From positions 1-64,000 of the forward strand of contig DAHUYN010000006.1 in assembly GCA_027315165.1 (NCBI GenBank): a stretch of 64,000 bases of DNA, given 5' to 3'. Below, piece by piece: positions 8,656-20,152 of this stretch. The notes below the pieces were generated by a model that was not told the DNA's origin, ran no database searches, and saw only the letters and a program-made list of their open reading frames with translations. Every line of letters begins with the position of its first letter. The first letter of the stretch is position 1. Both the position numbers and the translations under genes were made by a program. This DNA is from Thermoplasmata archaeon (lineage in GTDB: Archaea > Thermoplasmatota > Thermoplasmata > Lutacidiplasmatales > UBA184).

Positions 8656-9191
8656 GCGCCCGCCGCCCCCTCGGGGGCCGCGTCTCCCTCGCCGAGCAGG
8701 CGCAGCCGCTGCGCGAGCCCGAGCTCCTCGAGGAAGCGGACCCCGGCGGGGGGCACGAGCTCGTGCCAGGCCCCGCCGCTCTCGAGGAGGGCCCGCACGT
8801 GCGTCCCCTCGAAGCGCTCGCGCTCGACGAGCTCGGGGGCCTCGACCTCGAAGCCGGCCCGCTCGAACAGGAGTCGCGTGAGGGGGTTGTTCGTGTAGAC
8901 ACGGCCGAAGGCGGGGACCATCGAGACGACGTACGCCGCCCACTGGGCGTGGCGTTGGATGTCGGGGAGCGGCACCGCGGAGACCTCGGAGAGGTGGGCC
9001 TCGGAGAGACACCGGTCGATGAGCTCGAGACGCTCTCCCGCGGTGAGCGGGTTCGCCCTCGTGAACGACTCCTGGGCGCTCCCGACGACGAGGATCAGCG
9101 GCTCCCGGGGACGCGCGGCCCGGATCTTCCGGACGACCTCGAGGTGGCCTCGATGGAACGGCTGGAACCGCCCGACGAGGAGGCCGCGCAT
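8652..9191 (-). CDS. nadM: Nicotinamide-nucleotide adenylyltransferase (archaeal NadM type)
   Basis: Condenses NMN (or NaMN) with ATP to give NAD(+) precursor dinucleotide. The protein opens with GLLVGRFQPFHRGH, which holds the nucleotidylyltransferase HxGH-type motif, and TRANPLTAGERLELI and the late substrate-binding region ERFEGTHVRALL match archaeal NadM. At 179 residues it is of normal length with an Ala/Gly tail. The gene follows the small cysteine protein by 15 bp and overlaps the PLP-enzyme start, making a lon-small protein-nadM-PLP enzyme string on the minus strand. Confidence 0.9.
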   Translation of the reverse strand: MRGLLVGRFQPFHRGHLEVVRKIRAARPREPLILVVGSAQESFTRANPLTAGERLELIDRCLSEAHLSEVSAVPLPDIQRHAQWAAYVVSMVPAFGRVYTNNPLTRLLFERAGFEVEAPELVERERFEGTHVRALLESGGAWHELVPPAGVRFLEELGLAQRLRLLGEGDAAPEGAAGA

Positions 9192-9206
9192 CCCGCCGGC
9201 CTCCCC

Positions 9207-9443
9207 CTACTCGGGCGACAGGTCCTCGACGTCGTCGAGGAACTCGTCGATGTGCGGGCAACGGGCGGTGAGGTAGTAACGGCAGTGGCTGCACCGCGTG
9301 TCGTCGAGCGGCGGGCGGAGCGCGCTGTTGAACGCGTAGCAGGGGCGGCCGATGAACTGGTCCTCGCCCTCGTCCCCCTCGACGAACGCCGGCTCCTTCG
9401 GCGGCGGGGGCCCGTGCAGGGGAAAGCGGACCGAGCCTCTCAC
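9207..9443 (-). CDS. Small conserved-looking cysteine protein, possible metal binding
   Basis: A 78-residue hypothetical protein that begins with GTG overlapping the lon TGA by 4 bp. The C-terminal half carries [16 protein letters not shown]: a CxxC plus a further Cys and His, plus one earlier Cys, enough for one zinc site. The N-terminal half is Pro-rich and acidic. The tight coupling to lon and to nadM makes it a real gene despite its size. I do not recognise the family. Confidence 0.6.
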   Translation of the reverse strand: MRGSVRFPLHGPPPPKEPAFVEGDEGEDQFIGRPCYAFNSALRPPLDDTRCSHCRYYLTARCPHIDEFLDDVEDLSPE

Positions 9444-11401
9444 GATCCCGTGGGGCGTCCGGTCGGTGACTTGATCGGGGTCGGCCCGCCGACATCGAAG
9501 CGGCTCGTGGCGCCGACCATCGCGGCCAGCCTCTCGAGGAGCGTCTCCTTCTGCGTGCCCTGTCCGACGAGCGCGTACTTGAGCACGTCACGCAGCGTGC
9601 GCACGGGGATCACCTCGACGACCCCCTTGTAGCGGGACTCGAGGACGAGGTCCGCGACATTGTCCTCGGGGATGAGCACGCGCTTGAGCCCGGAGTCGGC
9701 CGCCGCCTCGACCTTGGCCGTGACGCCCCCGACGGGCAGCACCTGGCCGCGGACCGAGAGCGAGCCCGTCATCGCGACGGACTGGTCGACCGGGACGCCC
9801 TCGAGGGCGCTGATCACCGCCGTCGCGATCGAGACGGACGCACTGTCCCCCTCGACGCCCTCGGAGGTGCCGACGAACTGGATGTGGATGTCGTAGCGGG
9901 AGATATCGGCGCCGGTGTACTTCTTGATGAGCGCGCTGACGTTCTGGACCGCCTCACGGGCGATCTCCCCGAGCTTCCCGGTCGCGACCACGACGCCGCC
10001 GTCCCGCGTCTGGGCGGGGGTCACCTCGGCGACGATCGGAAGGACGATCCCGGAGAACTCGCTCATCCCCGACTGGGCGTTGATCGCCGCGAGACCGTTG
10101 ACGATCCCGACGGCGGCCCCCTCGGTCGCGAACATCCGGTACTCCTTGCGGTGCTCGATGTACCGGTCCGCGATCTGCTGCTCGAGCGAGCGGCTCGAGC
10201 GCTTCGCGCGCACGACATGGCCCGCGGTGACGAACCGGGCCTGCTCGGAATTGGCGATGTCCCCCGCGACGCGGACGAGGCCGCCCAGCTCGCGGAGACG
10301 CAGGGTGAGGTAGCCGCTGCGGCCCGACCGCCGCTGGGCCTCTCGAACGACCTCGGAGACCGCCGCCATGTCGAAGTGGGGGATCTTCTTGTCCTTCACC
10401 ACTTCCTGGGCCACGAACCGGACGATCTTCATCCGGTTCTCCGGCGTGTCCGGCATCATCGTCTTGACGTAGACCTCGTAGCCGTAGCCACGGATCCGCG
10501 AGCGGAGCGCGGGGTGCATCGTCTGGACCGAGTCGATGTTCCCCGCGGCGACGAGGACGAAGTCGGCGGGGACCGGCTCGGTCTTCACCATCGCGCCGGC
10601 GGACCGCTCGGACTGGCCGACGATCGGGAACTTGCGCTCCTGCAGCGCCGTGAGGAGCGAGTGCTGGCTTTCGATCTTGAGGAGGTTGATCTCGTCGACG
10701 AACAGGACCCCCCCGTTCGCCTTGTGGATCGCCCCGACCTCGACGCGCTCGTGGGGCGGGGTCTCGAGCCCGCCCGACTGGAACGGGTCGTGCTTCACGT
10801 CGCCGAGAAGGGCCCCCGCGTGGGCCCCCGTGGCGTCGATGAACGGGGGGCGCTCGTCCGGCGCGTGCGTGACCAAGAGCTTGGCGACCGTGGTCGATCC
10901 GTCGGAACGTCCCGTCGACAGGCGGGCCAAGAAGAAGATCAGGACGACGATGAAGATGCCGACGAGGATCGCCGTCGGGTCGTGGCCGGGCGTCTCGAGG
11001 ACGATGTAGGCGACGAACGCGAGGACGAGCACCGCGGCGATGATCAGGAAGATCGTGCGCTGCTCCTTCTTCGTCGCCGCCTCGAGCTTCTGCGCGGCGA
11101 CGATCTCCTTGCCCTTCCCCGCCGGAACGACCCGGATCTTCGGCTCGTTCGGGTCCTCGTTGTTGGGGTAGGCCAAGATGTCCTGGAGCTGCTCCTTCGG
11201 CAGGAAGTCCGTCATCGCGCGGGCGAGCATGCTCTTGCCCGTCCCCGGCTCGCCGATGAGGATCATGTGGCGCTTCTGGGTCGCGGCCTTCTTCGCGACC
11301 TCGACGGCCTCGTCCTGCCCGATGACCTGCTCGAGCAGCCTGGGCGGAACCTCGACGTTCGCCGTCGACTCGTACGGAAGCGCGGCCCCCCAACTGTCCA
11401 G
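9440..11401 (-). CDS. lonB: Membrane-bound ATP-dependent protease LonB (archaeal type); start codon unclear
   Basis: An AAA+ serine protease that degrades cytoplasmic and membrane proteins at the inner face of the membrane. Walker A (GEPGTGKS), two adjacent transmembrane helices inserted in the AAA+ module, Walker B ([12 protein letters not shown]), and the Ser-Lys dyad (GDSASVS and VTAKVEAA) all occur in the standard archaeal order. The ORF-track ATG at 11266 lies three residues before Walker A and cannot be the start, because [19 protein letters not shown] is encoded upstream in frame. No ATG, GTG or TTG exists in frame before the TGA at 11503; the coordinate given uses a CTG at 11401 as the only near-cognate candidate. 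An assembly indel is the other explanation. Confidence 0.88.
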   Translation of the reverse strand: MDSWGAALPYESTANVEVPPRLLEQVIGQDEAVEVAKKAATQKRHMILIGEPGTGKSMLARAMTDFLPKEQLQDILAYPNNEDPNEPKIRVVPAGKGKEIVAAQKLEAATKKEQRTIFLIIAAVLVLAFVAYIVLETPGHDPTAILVGIFIVVLIFFLARLSTGRSDGSTTVAKLLVTHAPDERPPFIDATGAHAGALLGDVKHDPFQSGGLETPPHERVEVGAIHKANGGVLFVDEINLLKIESQHSLLTALQERKFPIVGQSERSAGAMVKTEPVPADFVLVAAGNIDSVQTMHPALRSRIRGYGYEVYVKTMMPDTPENRMKIVRFVAQEVVKDKKIPHFDMAAVSEVVREAQRRSGRSGYLTLRLRELGGLVRVAGDIANSEQARFVTAGHVVRAKRSSRSLEQQIADRYIEHRKEYRMFATEGAAVGIVNGLAAINAQSGMSEFSGIVLPIVAEVTPAQTRDGGVVVATGKLGEIAREAVQNVSALIKKYTGADISRYDIHIQFVGTSEGVEGDSASVSIATAVISALEGVPVDQSVAMTGSLSVRGQVLPVGGVTAKVEAAADSGLKRVLIPEDNVADLVLESRYKGVVEVIPVRTLRDVLKYALVGQGTQKETLLERLAAMVGATSRFDVGGPTPIKSPTGRPTGS

Positions 11402-11512
11402 CTCGGGCGTGACCGACGCCCCCGCCGGCGGCTCCCGCGGCGTGTCGTCCGTACTTGCCTCTCGACGCGTGCGGGCGTTCGGCCCGTGGCGTCGAGTAAA
11501 TCAGAGGGGTCC

Positions 11513-11521
11513 ACCGTATAA
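11513..11521 (-). promoter_or_regulatory. TATA element upstream of lonB
   Basis: The minus strand reads ATTTATACGG, a strong match to an archaeal TATA box. Its predicted transcription start falls near 11493, upstream of any candidate lonB start. Confidence 0.55.
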
Positions 11522-11608
11522 ATCGTTTCAGTAGTTCTCGGGATACCCGCGCCGGTCCGGCGACGTCCGGACGAGCGATTCCGGCCCGGTTGCCCCCGTA
11601 CGCGGCCC

Positions 11609-11616
11609 GTTATCTA
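11609..11616 (+). promoter_or_regulatory. TATA-like element of folD
   Basis: GTTATCTA is centred about 35 nt before ATG 11648. The spacing favours this ATG over the GTG at 11630. Confidence 0.4.
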
Positions 11617-11647
11617 CCGCTCGCGGCTCGTGCGCGTCGAGACCGCG

Positions 11648-12538
11648 ATGACGACCTCCCTGCTCGGCTCGCCGGTGGCGGAGCGGATCCGCGAACGGGC
11701 CCGTGAGGCCATCGCCGCGGGACGGGGGGCGGGACGACCCCCCCCCTCGCTCGTGAGCGTCCACCGGGCCGCGGCGAGCCCCTTTTCCATCTATCTCAAG
11801 CAGCAACGGCGCGTCGCGGAGGGGATCGGCATCGACTTCCGGGAGCAGGCGCTCGACGCTCGAGACGGCGCCGAGGCGCTCAAGGGCACGCTGGCGCGGC
11901 TCGACGCCGACGCGGGGGTCCATGGCGTCCTCGTCGAGCATCCGCTCCCCGCCGAGTTCGACTTCCTCGGCGGCGTCGCCCGCCTCCGTCCGGAGAAGGA
12001 CGTCGACGGCGTCGGCCCGGAGAACCTCGGCCGCCTCCTCGCCCGCCGGCCCGTCCAGGTCCCGGCGGTCGCCGAGGCCGCGCTCGCGATCGCCGCGCAC
12101 TACGGCATCGCCACCGCCGGGCGGCCCGTCGCCGTCGTGGGGCGCTCGGAGACGGTGGGCCTCCCGCTCGCGCTCCTCCTTCTCGGCCGTGGCGGTCAGG
12201 GCGACGCGACCGTGACGGTCGTACACTCGAAGACGCCGGACCTCGCCCGGGCCCTCCGCGGCGCCGAGGTCGTCTTCTCCTGCGCGGGGCAGCCCGGCCT
12301 CCTCGACCGCCGGACGATCCCGCAGGGAGCCGCGGTCATCGACGTCGGCCTGAGCACCGTCGCGGACGCGAGCCGGCCGTCCGGCGTGCGGATCGCCGGC
12401 GACGCCGACGCGGCGGCCCTGGACGGCTGGGCCGTTGCGCTGACGCCGGTCCCGGGGGGCGTCGGCCCCGTCACCGTCGCCTGCCTGATGGCGAACCTCG
12501 TTCGGGGCTGGCAGCGCCTCACGGGGGGATCTCCCTGA
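11648..12538 (+). CDS. folD: FolD-family methylene-THF dehydrogenase, cyclohydrolase residues altered
   Basis: FolD oxidises 5,10-methylene-THF to methenyl-THF with NAD(P)+ and normally also hydrolyses methenyl-THF to 10-formyl-THF. The protein (296 aa) has the dinucleotide site VVGRSETVGLPLALLL, the KDVDG aspartate motif and the C-terminal TPVPGGVGPVTVACLM. The active-site region differs from the family: aligned to E. coli, the Tyr of YxxxK is kept but the catalytic lysine (K54) is Gln (IYLKQQRR), and the Gln of VQLPLP is Glu (VEHPLP). These are cyclohydrolase residues, so the enzyme may be dehydrogenase-only. I chose ATG 11648 from promoter spacing; the GTG at 11630 would add six residues. 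Confidence 0.85.
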   Translation: MTTSLLGSPVAERIRERAREAIAAGRGAGRPPPSLVSVHRAAASPFSIYLKQQRRVAEGIGIDFREQALDARDGAEALKGTLARLDADAGVHGVLVEHPLPAEFDFLGGVARLRPEKDVDGVGPENLGRLLARRPVQVPAVAEAALAIAAHYGIATAGRPVAVVGRSETVGLPLALLLLGRGGQGDATVTVVHSKTPDLARALRGAEVVFSCAGQPGLLDRRTIPQGAAVIDVGLSTVADASRPSGVRIAGDADAAALDGWAVALTPVPGGVGPVTVACLMANLVRGWQRLTGGSP

Positions 12539-12701
12539 GCGGCCGCCGGCTGACGGCGCTCGCCGTCGTCCCGTCCCTGTACTGCCGCGACTGCCCGATG
12601 TGGTACGGCGCGGAGAACGCCGGGTGGGGGCCCTGCTCGATCAAGCACCGCCGCGGGGACGAGCGCTACCTCACCTACGGCGGGCACGCGTGCGACGAGG
12701 A

Positions 12702-13814
12702 CTACTCGCCGCCGCCGAACGCCTCGGGGAAGGCCGCGGGGTTGAGCGGCGTCCGCTCGACCTCGAGGGCGTCGGCGGTCGGATACTCCTCGACCTCGAA
12801 GGCCGGGAGCCGGAGCCGGGCCGCGACCCGCCGGAGGCGCCGCGCGTCGAGCTCGACGCGCCGACGGCCCAAGTCGACGCGATAGTCGCCCTTCGCCGCG
12901 CCGGCGAGCCCGGCGACACGCCGTGCGGCCCGGGCGAGGTCGCGGTCGAGAGGGATCTCGACGATGCCGAGCACGACGGTCCCGTCCGGGGTCAGCTCGG
13001 CGAACGACGGGGCGGTGCGCTCGGCGCGCCGCTTGAGGCGCTGGCGGAGCTGGACCCCGTCCTTGAACCTCGACGAGCAGTAGTGGAGGGGCAGGCGGAA
13101 GCTCCCGTCCCGCACGAGCCGCTCGGCGACGGCCCGGCTCCCCCGGACCCCCCAGCCGTTGCGCGGGTCCTGCGTGTAGCCGCGTTCGTGGAGCTTCGTC
13201 TCGTTCGTCTCCGAGAACTCGAGCTCGTTGAGGTTGACGAAGTCGACGCCGATCCCCTCGAGGGCGTGGAGCAGTCGGCGAAGCTCGGCCTCCTTCTCGG
13301 GGAGGACCGGGATCTCGACGCCGCGGCGGATCCCCCAGGACGGTGCCGCCTCGAGCACCGCGCGGTAGGCGCCCCCGTCCCCCGAGAGCGGGCCCCACAG
13401 GTAGTGCGGGATGTGGAGACGGAACTCGTCGAGGCCGGCGCGCGCGAGCCGCTCGAGCTTCGCCGCGTTCGGCTCGTGCGTGTAGAGGTGGATGTTGTGC
13501 CCCGGTCCGAACTCGCGCTTGAGGAGCTCGACGTAGTGGACCGTCCGGTCGATCGGGCCGAGGGGGTCCCCACCCGTGATCCCCGTCCCTGAGGCGCCGA
13601 TCGCGCGCGCCTCCTCGAGGACATCGGCGTCGTCGAGGACCCGGCGCTCGTTCGCGTAGATGACGTCCTTCTGGTTCCGCCGCTCGGAGACCGGGCAGTA
13701 AAAGCAGCGGAACCGGCAGAGCCCGGTGACGAACAGCACGAGCTTGCGGCCTTCCTGGCACTGCGTGCAGGCCGCCGAGAGGGGACCCCGGTGGCTCGAC
13801 GCCATCGGGAGCAT
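12702..13814 (-). CDS. Radical SAM protein
   Basis: A 370-residue radical SAM enzyme. The cluster motif is CRFRCFYCP (CxxxCxxC, about residue 34), preceded by ACTQCQEGRK, and ITGGDPL is the GGE-like SAM-binding motif. The TIM-barrel part continues through NIHLYTHEPN and FVNLNELEFSE. A basic ~100-residue C-terminal region follows. I chose ATG 13814 because the longer ORF (to 13946) would run through the tRNA-like element and the divergent psmA leader. It resembles uncharacterised archaeal radical SAM proteins of the PflA-like kind; no substrate or partner is visible in the neighbourhood. Confidence 0.8.
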   Translation of the reverse strand: MLPMASSHRGPLSAACTQCQEGRKLVLFVTGLCRFRCFYCPVSERRNQKDVIYANERRVLDDADVLEEARAIGASGTGITGGDPLGPIDRTVHYVELLKREFGPGHNIHLYTHEPNAAKLERLARAGLDEFRLHIPHYLWGPLSGDGGAYRAVLEAAPSWGIRRGVEIPVLPEKEAELRRLLHALEGIGVDFVNLNELEFSETNETKLHERGYTQDPRNGWGVRGSRAVAERLVRDGSFRLPLHYCSSRFKDGVQLRQRLKRRAERTAPSFAELTPDGTVVLGIVEIPLDRDLARAARRVAGLAGAAKGDYRVDLGRRRVELDARRLRRVAARLRLPAFEVEEYPTADALEVERTPLNPAAFPEAFGGGE

Positions 13815-13880
13815 CGTGAGACCTCGCGCGGGCACGGGCGAAGGACGCAGGCCGCCTCCTAAAGCCTTGGCGGCCGCGCC

Positions 13881-13952
13881 GCCGGGTGGTGGGATGCCAC
13901 CTAGTGGACCCAGCGTCACCCGGGGGCGTAGGTTCAAATCCCCCACCCGTCT
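13881..13952 (+). other. tRNA-like or structured RNA element, not a canonical tRNA
   Basis: Between the divergent radical SAM gene and psmA the sequence GGTTCAAATCC looks like a T-loop, GCCGGGT/ACCCGTC (one mismatch) or CGGGTGG/CCACCCG could form an acceptor stem, and GGGGG/CCCCC flank the T-loop. A CCTAAAG TATA-like element sits at about 13858. However, the D-loop would be 15 nt and no normal anticodon arm fits in the remaining space. It may be a decayed tRNA, an intron-bearing or rearranged tRNA, or an unrelated folded leader. Confidence 0.25.
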
Positions 13953-13981
13953 GGGCGCCCGTAGATTCGGAGGGTTCCCCG

Positions 13982-14737
13982 ATGGAGATGCAGCCGGGCC
14001 AGATGGCCTACGACCGTGCGAGCACCGTGTTCTCCCCCGACGGACGCCTCTTCCAGGTCGAGTACGCGCTCCAGGCGATCCAGATGGGAGGGACGGCCGT
14101 CGCCGTCACCTACACCGGCGGGATCGTCTTCGTCGCCTACCGCAACCTGCCCGTGAGCTCGCTCGCCGAGGCGACCTCGATCGAGAAGAGCTTCGCCATC
14201 GACACGGGCCTCGGCTGCGTCACCGCGGGTCTCATCGCCGACTCGCGCGTCCTCGTCGAGTTCCTCCGCCTCGAGGCCCAGCGCCACCGGATCACCTTCG
14301 GCGAGATCGCGCCCTACTCGCTGTTGGGCCAGGCGCTCGGCACGCACCTCCAGCAGTTCACGCAGTTCGGCGGGACCCGCCCGTTCGCCGTCTCGCTGCT
14401 CCTCGGCGGCTTCTCGGACCGGCAGCCCGGGCTCATCGAGCTCGACCCGAGCGGGGCCACGATCGGCTGGAAGGCCTACGCGATCGGCCGCAACCGGCGC
14501 GCCGTCGCCGACTTCCTCGAGGAGAAGCTCGTGCCGGAGCGGACCGAGGAGTCCGCCTTCCGCCTCGCCGTGCAGGCCGTCGCCGAGGGCTCGCCGACGC
14601 CGTTCCCGCCCGAGGCCCTGGATGTCTCCATCCTCGAGCCGGACGCCGACCTCCGGCACCTCGCCCCTGCCGAGGTCGCCAAGCGCGTGAGCGGCCTGCC
14701 GTTCATCGGCCCGCTCGAGCGCGGTCGCTCGAAGTAG
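13982..14737 (+). CDS. psmA: Proteasome alpha subunit
   Basis: Forms the outer heptameric rings of the archaeal 20S proteasome and gates substrate entry. YDRASTVFSPDGRLFQVEYALQAI at the N-terminus is the alpha-type signature, with the gate residues before it; 251 residues is normal. No propeptide is present, as expected for alpha subunits. I chose ATG 13982, which has a good Shine-Dalgarno (GGAGG, 9 nt upstream); the longer ORF start at 13886 lies in the tRNA-like element. The 3' end overlaps the convergent uvrC gene by 35 bp. Beta subunit and PAN are not in the window. Confidence 0.95.
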   Translation: MEMQPGQMAYDRASTVFSPDGRLFQVEYALQAIQMGGTAVAVTYTGGIVFVAYRNLPVSSLAEATSIEKSFAIDTGLGCVTAGLIADSRVLVEFLRLEAQRHRITFGEIAPYSLLGQALGTHLQQFTQFGGTRPFAVSLLLGGFSDRQPGLIELDPSGATIGWKAYAIGRNRRAVADFLEEKLVPERTEESAFRLAVQAVAEGSPTPFPPEALDVSILEPDADLRHLAPAEVAKRVSGLPFIGPLERGRSK

Positions 14738-16444
14738 GCTCGATCGCGACCGCGGCCTCGACCTCCTCGCGGAGGCGGATTCGACGCCGCGTTCGGTGGT
14801 ACGTCACCGCGAAGCGGTGGGCTTCGTCGCGGACGGCCCGCAGGAGCAGCATCGGCGGCGCGTTCGGGTTCGGCCGCTTCGGCTCCGCCGCCTCGGGGAG
14901 GTACAGCTCCTCGAGGCGCTTGGCGAGCCCGACGACCGGGAACTCCGGGGCGCCGGGGAGCTCCGAGAGCGCTTCGACGGCCGCCGCGACCTGCCCGCGG
15001 CCGCCGTCGATGAGCAGCAGATCGGGGAGCACCTCCGCCTCGGCGAGCCGTCGGTAGAAGCGCCGCCGCACGACCTCCGCGATCATCGCGAAGTCGTTCG
15101 TCCCCGTGACGCCGCGGATCCGGAAGCGCCGGTACTCCGATTTCGCGGGGCGGCCGCCCGTGAAGACGACGAGCGAGCCGACGGCCTCGTAGCCCTGGAA
15201 CAGCGAGATGTCGATGCCCTCGATCCGGTTCGGGATCGTCGGGAGCTCGAGCAGGCTCTGCAGCGCGAGCAGGACCTCGCGCGGGACCGGGGACGGCGAG
15301 ACCTGGTCGACGTGCGCTCGAGCGAGACGCTCGGCGAGACGGGCCCAGGAGGCGGAGCGCCCCGTCGGCCGGAACTGGACCCGGACGCCGCGCTCCCCCT
15401 CGAGCCAATCGACGGTCTCCTCGATCCCTTGCGGCCGCGGCCCGGCGATGTAGAGCGTCGCCGGCAGCTCGAGGCGGTCGGCGTAGTACTGGACGAGGAA
15501 CTGGCGCAGGAGCTCGCCCGCATCGGGCAGGTCCGTCGCCGGGAAGGCCAGCAGGTGCGGCTCGGTCCCGCGGACCTCGCCGTCCTCGACCTTGAGGAGC
15601 CCCACCGCGACGCGCAGCGTCCCCGGGTCCTGCGGGAGCGCGAGCGCCACCACGTCCGAGCGCCCGGTGCCCGGCCCGACGACGTGCTGGCGCTCCTGGA
15701 GCGCCTCGAGGCCCCGCACGGCGTCCCGCAGGAGCGCGGCGCGCTCGAACTCGAGGCGTCCCGCCGCGGCCTGCATCTCGGACTCGAGCCCCGGCCGCAC
15801 GGTGGCGCCGTGCCCTCGTAGGACCTCGAGGGCCCGGTCGGCCTGGGCCCGGTAGGCCTCGCGAGTCACCCGGCCCGTGCACGGGGCACTGCAGACCTGG
15901 AGGTGGTAGTAGAGGCACTCCTTCTTCGGGAGCCGGACGCACCGGCGGAGCTGGAAGGTGTCGGTGAGGAGCTTGGCGACGCTCCGGGCCTCGCGCGCGG
16001 AGGTGTAGGGGCCGAACAGCTGCTGCGCGCGGCCGCGACGGGGTCGGCGGACGAGGAGGAGCCTCGGGTACTCCTCCGAGGTCGTCACCGAGAGGTACGG
16101 GTAGCTCCGGTCGTCCTTGAGGAGCGTGTTGTAGGGCGGCTGGTACTGCTTGATCAGGCTCGACTCGAGCAAGAGCGCCTCCCGCTCGGAGACCGTCGGC
16201 ACGAACTCGACCGAGGAGCTCTCGGCGAGGATCGTCCCGTCCTTCTCGACGCGTGCGTGCAGATGGTCGAGGACCCGGCGCCTCAGGCTTCGCGCCTTGC
16301 CGACGTAGACGACGTCGCCGCGGGCGGAGCGGAACAGGTAGACGCCCGGCGCATCCGGCCCGCGCGCGAACCCGCCGCCGGTGCGCGAGACGAGCTCGCT
16401 CGCCGGCACGAACGCCGGAAGCGACGGCGGGGGGTCGCGGCCTC

Positions 16445-16448
<4 letters not shown>
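14703..16448 (-). CDS. uvrC: Excinuclease ABC subunit C lacking the C-terminal HhH domain
   Basis: UvrC makes the two incisions around DNA damage after UvrA/UvrB recognition. The GIY-YIG domain is N-terminal (PGVYLFRSARGDVVYVGKA, about residues 30-50), the Cys-bearing QVCSAPCTGRV and the UvrB-binding coiled coil (ESEMQAAAGRLEFERAALLRD in part) follow, and the RNase H-like nuclease domain has IEGIDISLFQG and LLIDGGRGQ. It ends soon after VRDEAHRFAVTYHR, where bacterial UvrC continues into the tandem helix-hairpin-helix domain; that domain is absent. The ATG overlaps the uvrA TGA (ATGA), so uvrA-uvrC are coupled. The ORF of 1252 codons in the track is an artefact joining this to the antisense-open uvrA region. 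Confidence 0.93.
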
Positions 16449-19294
<2,846 letters not shown>

Positions 19295-19309
19295 GAGGCT
19301 CCTCCGACG

Positions 19310-20041
19310 CTACGACGACCGGGGGAGCTGCGCGCGGACCGTCTCCTCGAGCCGCGCGAGCACGTGGGCCTGGACCCGCTCGCCGATCGCCGCCGACGCC
19401 GGGCGCGTGTCCCCGACGACGCTCTCCGGCCAGGTGGTCGCGTCCGGCGCTCCCGGGACGAACGGGGAGCCGCGGTCCGGCACGACGGGGCGCTCCGCCC
19501 CGACGAGCGTCGGCGCCAGGTGGAGGACGCGGGAGGTCTCGAGAAGCCCGCCGTGACCGTCCGTCGGCGGGGCGAGCTCGCCTCGGAGCTCGTAGACGAA
19601 GTCGTAGTCGGAGAGGACGAGAAGACGGACGCCCTTGTGCTCGCGACGCACACGGTCCGCCGCCTCGCGCAACGCCGCCATGTGGCCGCGTTCGGCGTGG
19701 CCGGAGAGGACCAGGATCCGTCGGAACCCCATCCGGGCGAACTCGGAGAGGACGCCGACGACGTGCTCTTCGAGCTGGGCGATCGAGAGCGAGACGGTCC
19801 CGGGGAACCCGCTCGCGGTCGGGCACGAGCCGTAGGCGACCGCCGGGGCGACGAGCGCCCCGACGCGCGGGGCGATCGCGAGCGCCGTCCCCTCGGCCTG
19901 GATCTGGTCCGCGGCGAGCGGAAGGTGGGGCCCGTGCGCTTCGAGCGCGCCGACCGGCAGCACGAGAAGCGGGTCGGCGCGGAGCGCCCGCTCGAGCGAG
20001 CGAGAGTCCATCTCCGAGAGGCGTGACGACGCCGCGGTCAC
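19310..20041 (-). CDS. Creatininase-family amidohydrolase
   Basis: A 243-residue metal-dependent amidohydrolase-fold protein. VLPVGALEAHGPHLPLAADQIQAE carries the metal-binding Glu, His and Asp of the creatininase family, and LSGHAERGH plus GGLLETSRVL continue it. Members include creatininase, the archaeal riboflavin/F420-pathway enzyme ArfB (FAPy deformylase) and MftE-type peptidases. ArfB is the attractive candidate in an archaeon, since it is needed for flavin and F420 synthesis, but the neighbourhood gives no support. A TTAAATA element 25 nt upstream points to a leaderless mRNA starting at GTG 20041. Confidence 0.8.
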   Translation of the reverse strand: MTAASSRLSEMDSRSLERALRADPLLVLPVGALEAHGPHLPLAADQIQAEGTALAIAPRVGALVAPAVAYGSCPTASGFPGTVSLSIAQLEEHVVGVLSEFARMGFRRILVLSGHAERGHMAALREAADRVRREHKGVRLLVLSDYDFVYELRGELAPPTDGHGGLLETSRVLHLAPTLVGAERPVVPDRGSPFVPGAPDATTWPESVVGDTRPASAAIGERVQAHVLARLEETVRAQLPRSS

Positions 20042-20061
20042 GCCCCAACGACCGGTGCGCG

Positions 20062-20070
20062 GTATTTAAC
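20062..20070 (-). promoter_or_regulatory. TATA element of the creatininase-family gene
   Basis: Minus-strand GTTAAATACC is centred about 25 nt before GTG 20041, which would make the transcript leaderless. Confidence 0.5.
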
Positions 20071-20152
20071 GCGGGGCGGGAGGGCGTGAAACGGAGCGGC
20101 CGCCCAAGGGCCCTATAGACCGGCCCGCTCTCCGCGTCGGCTTCGCGAGACC

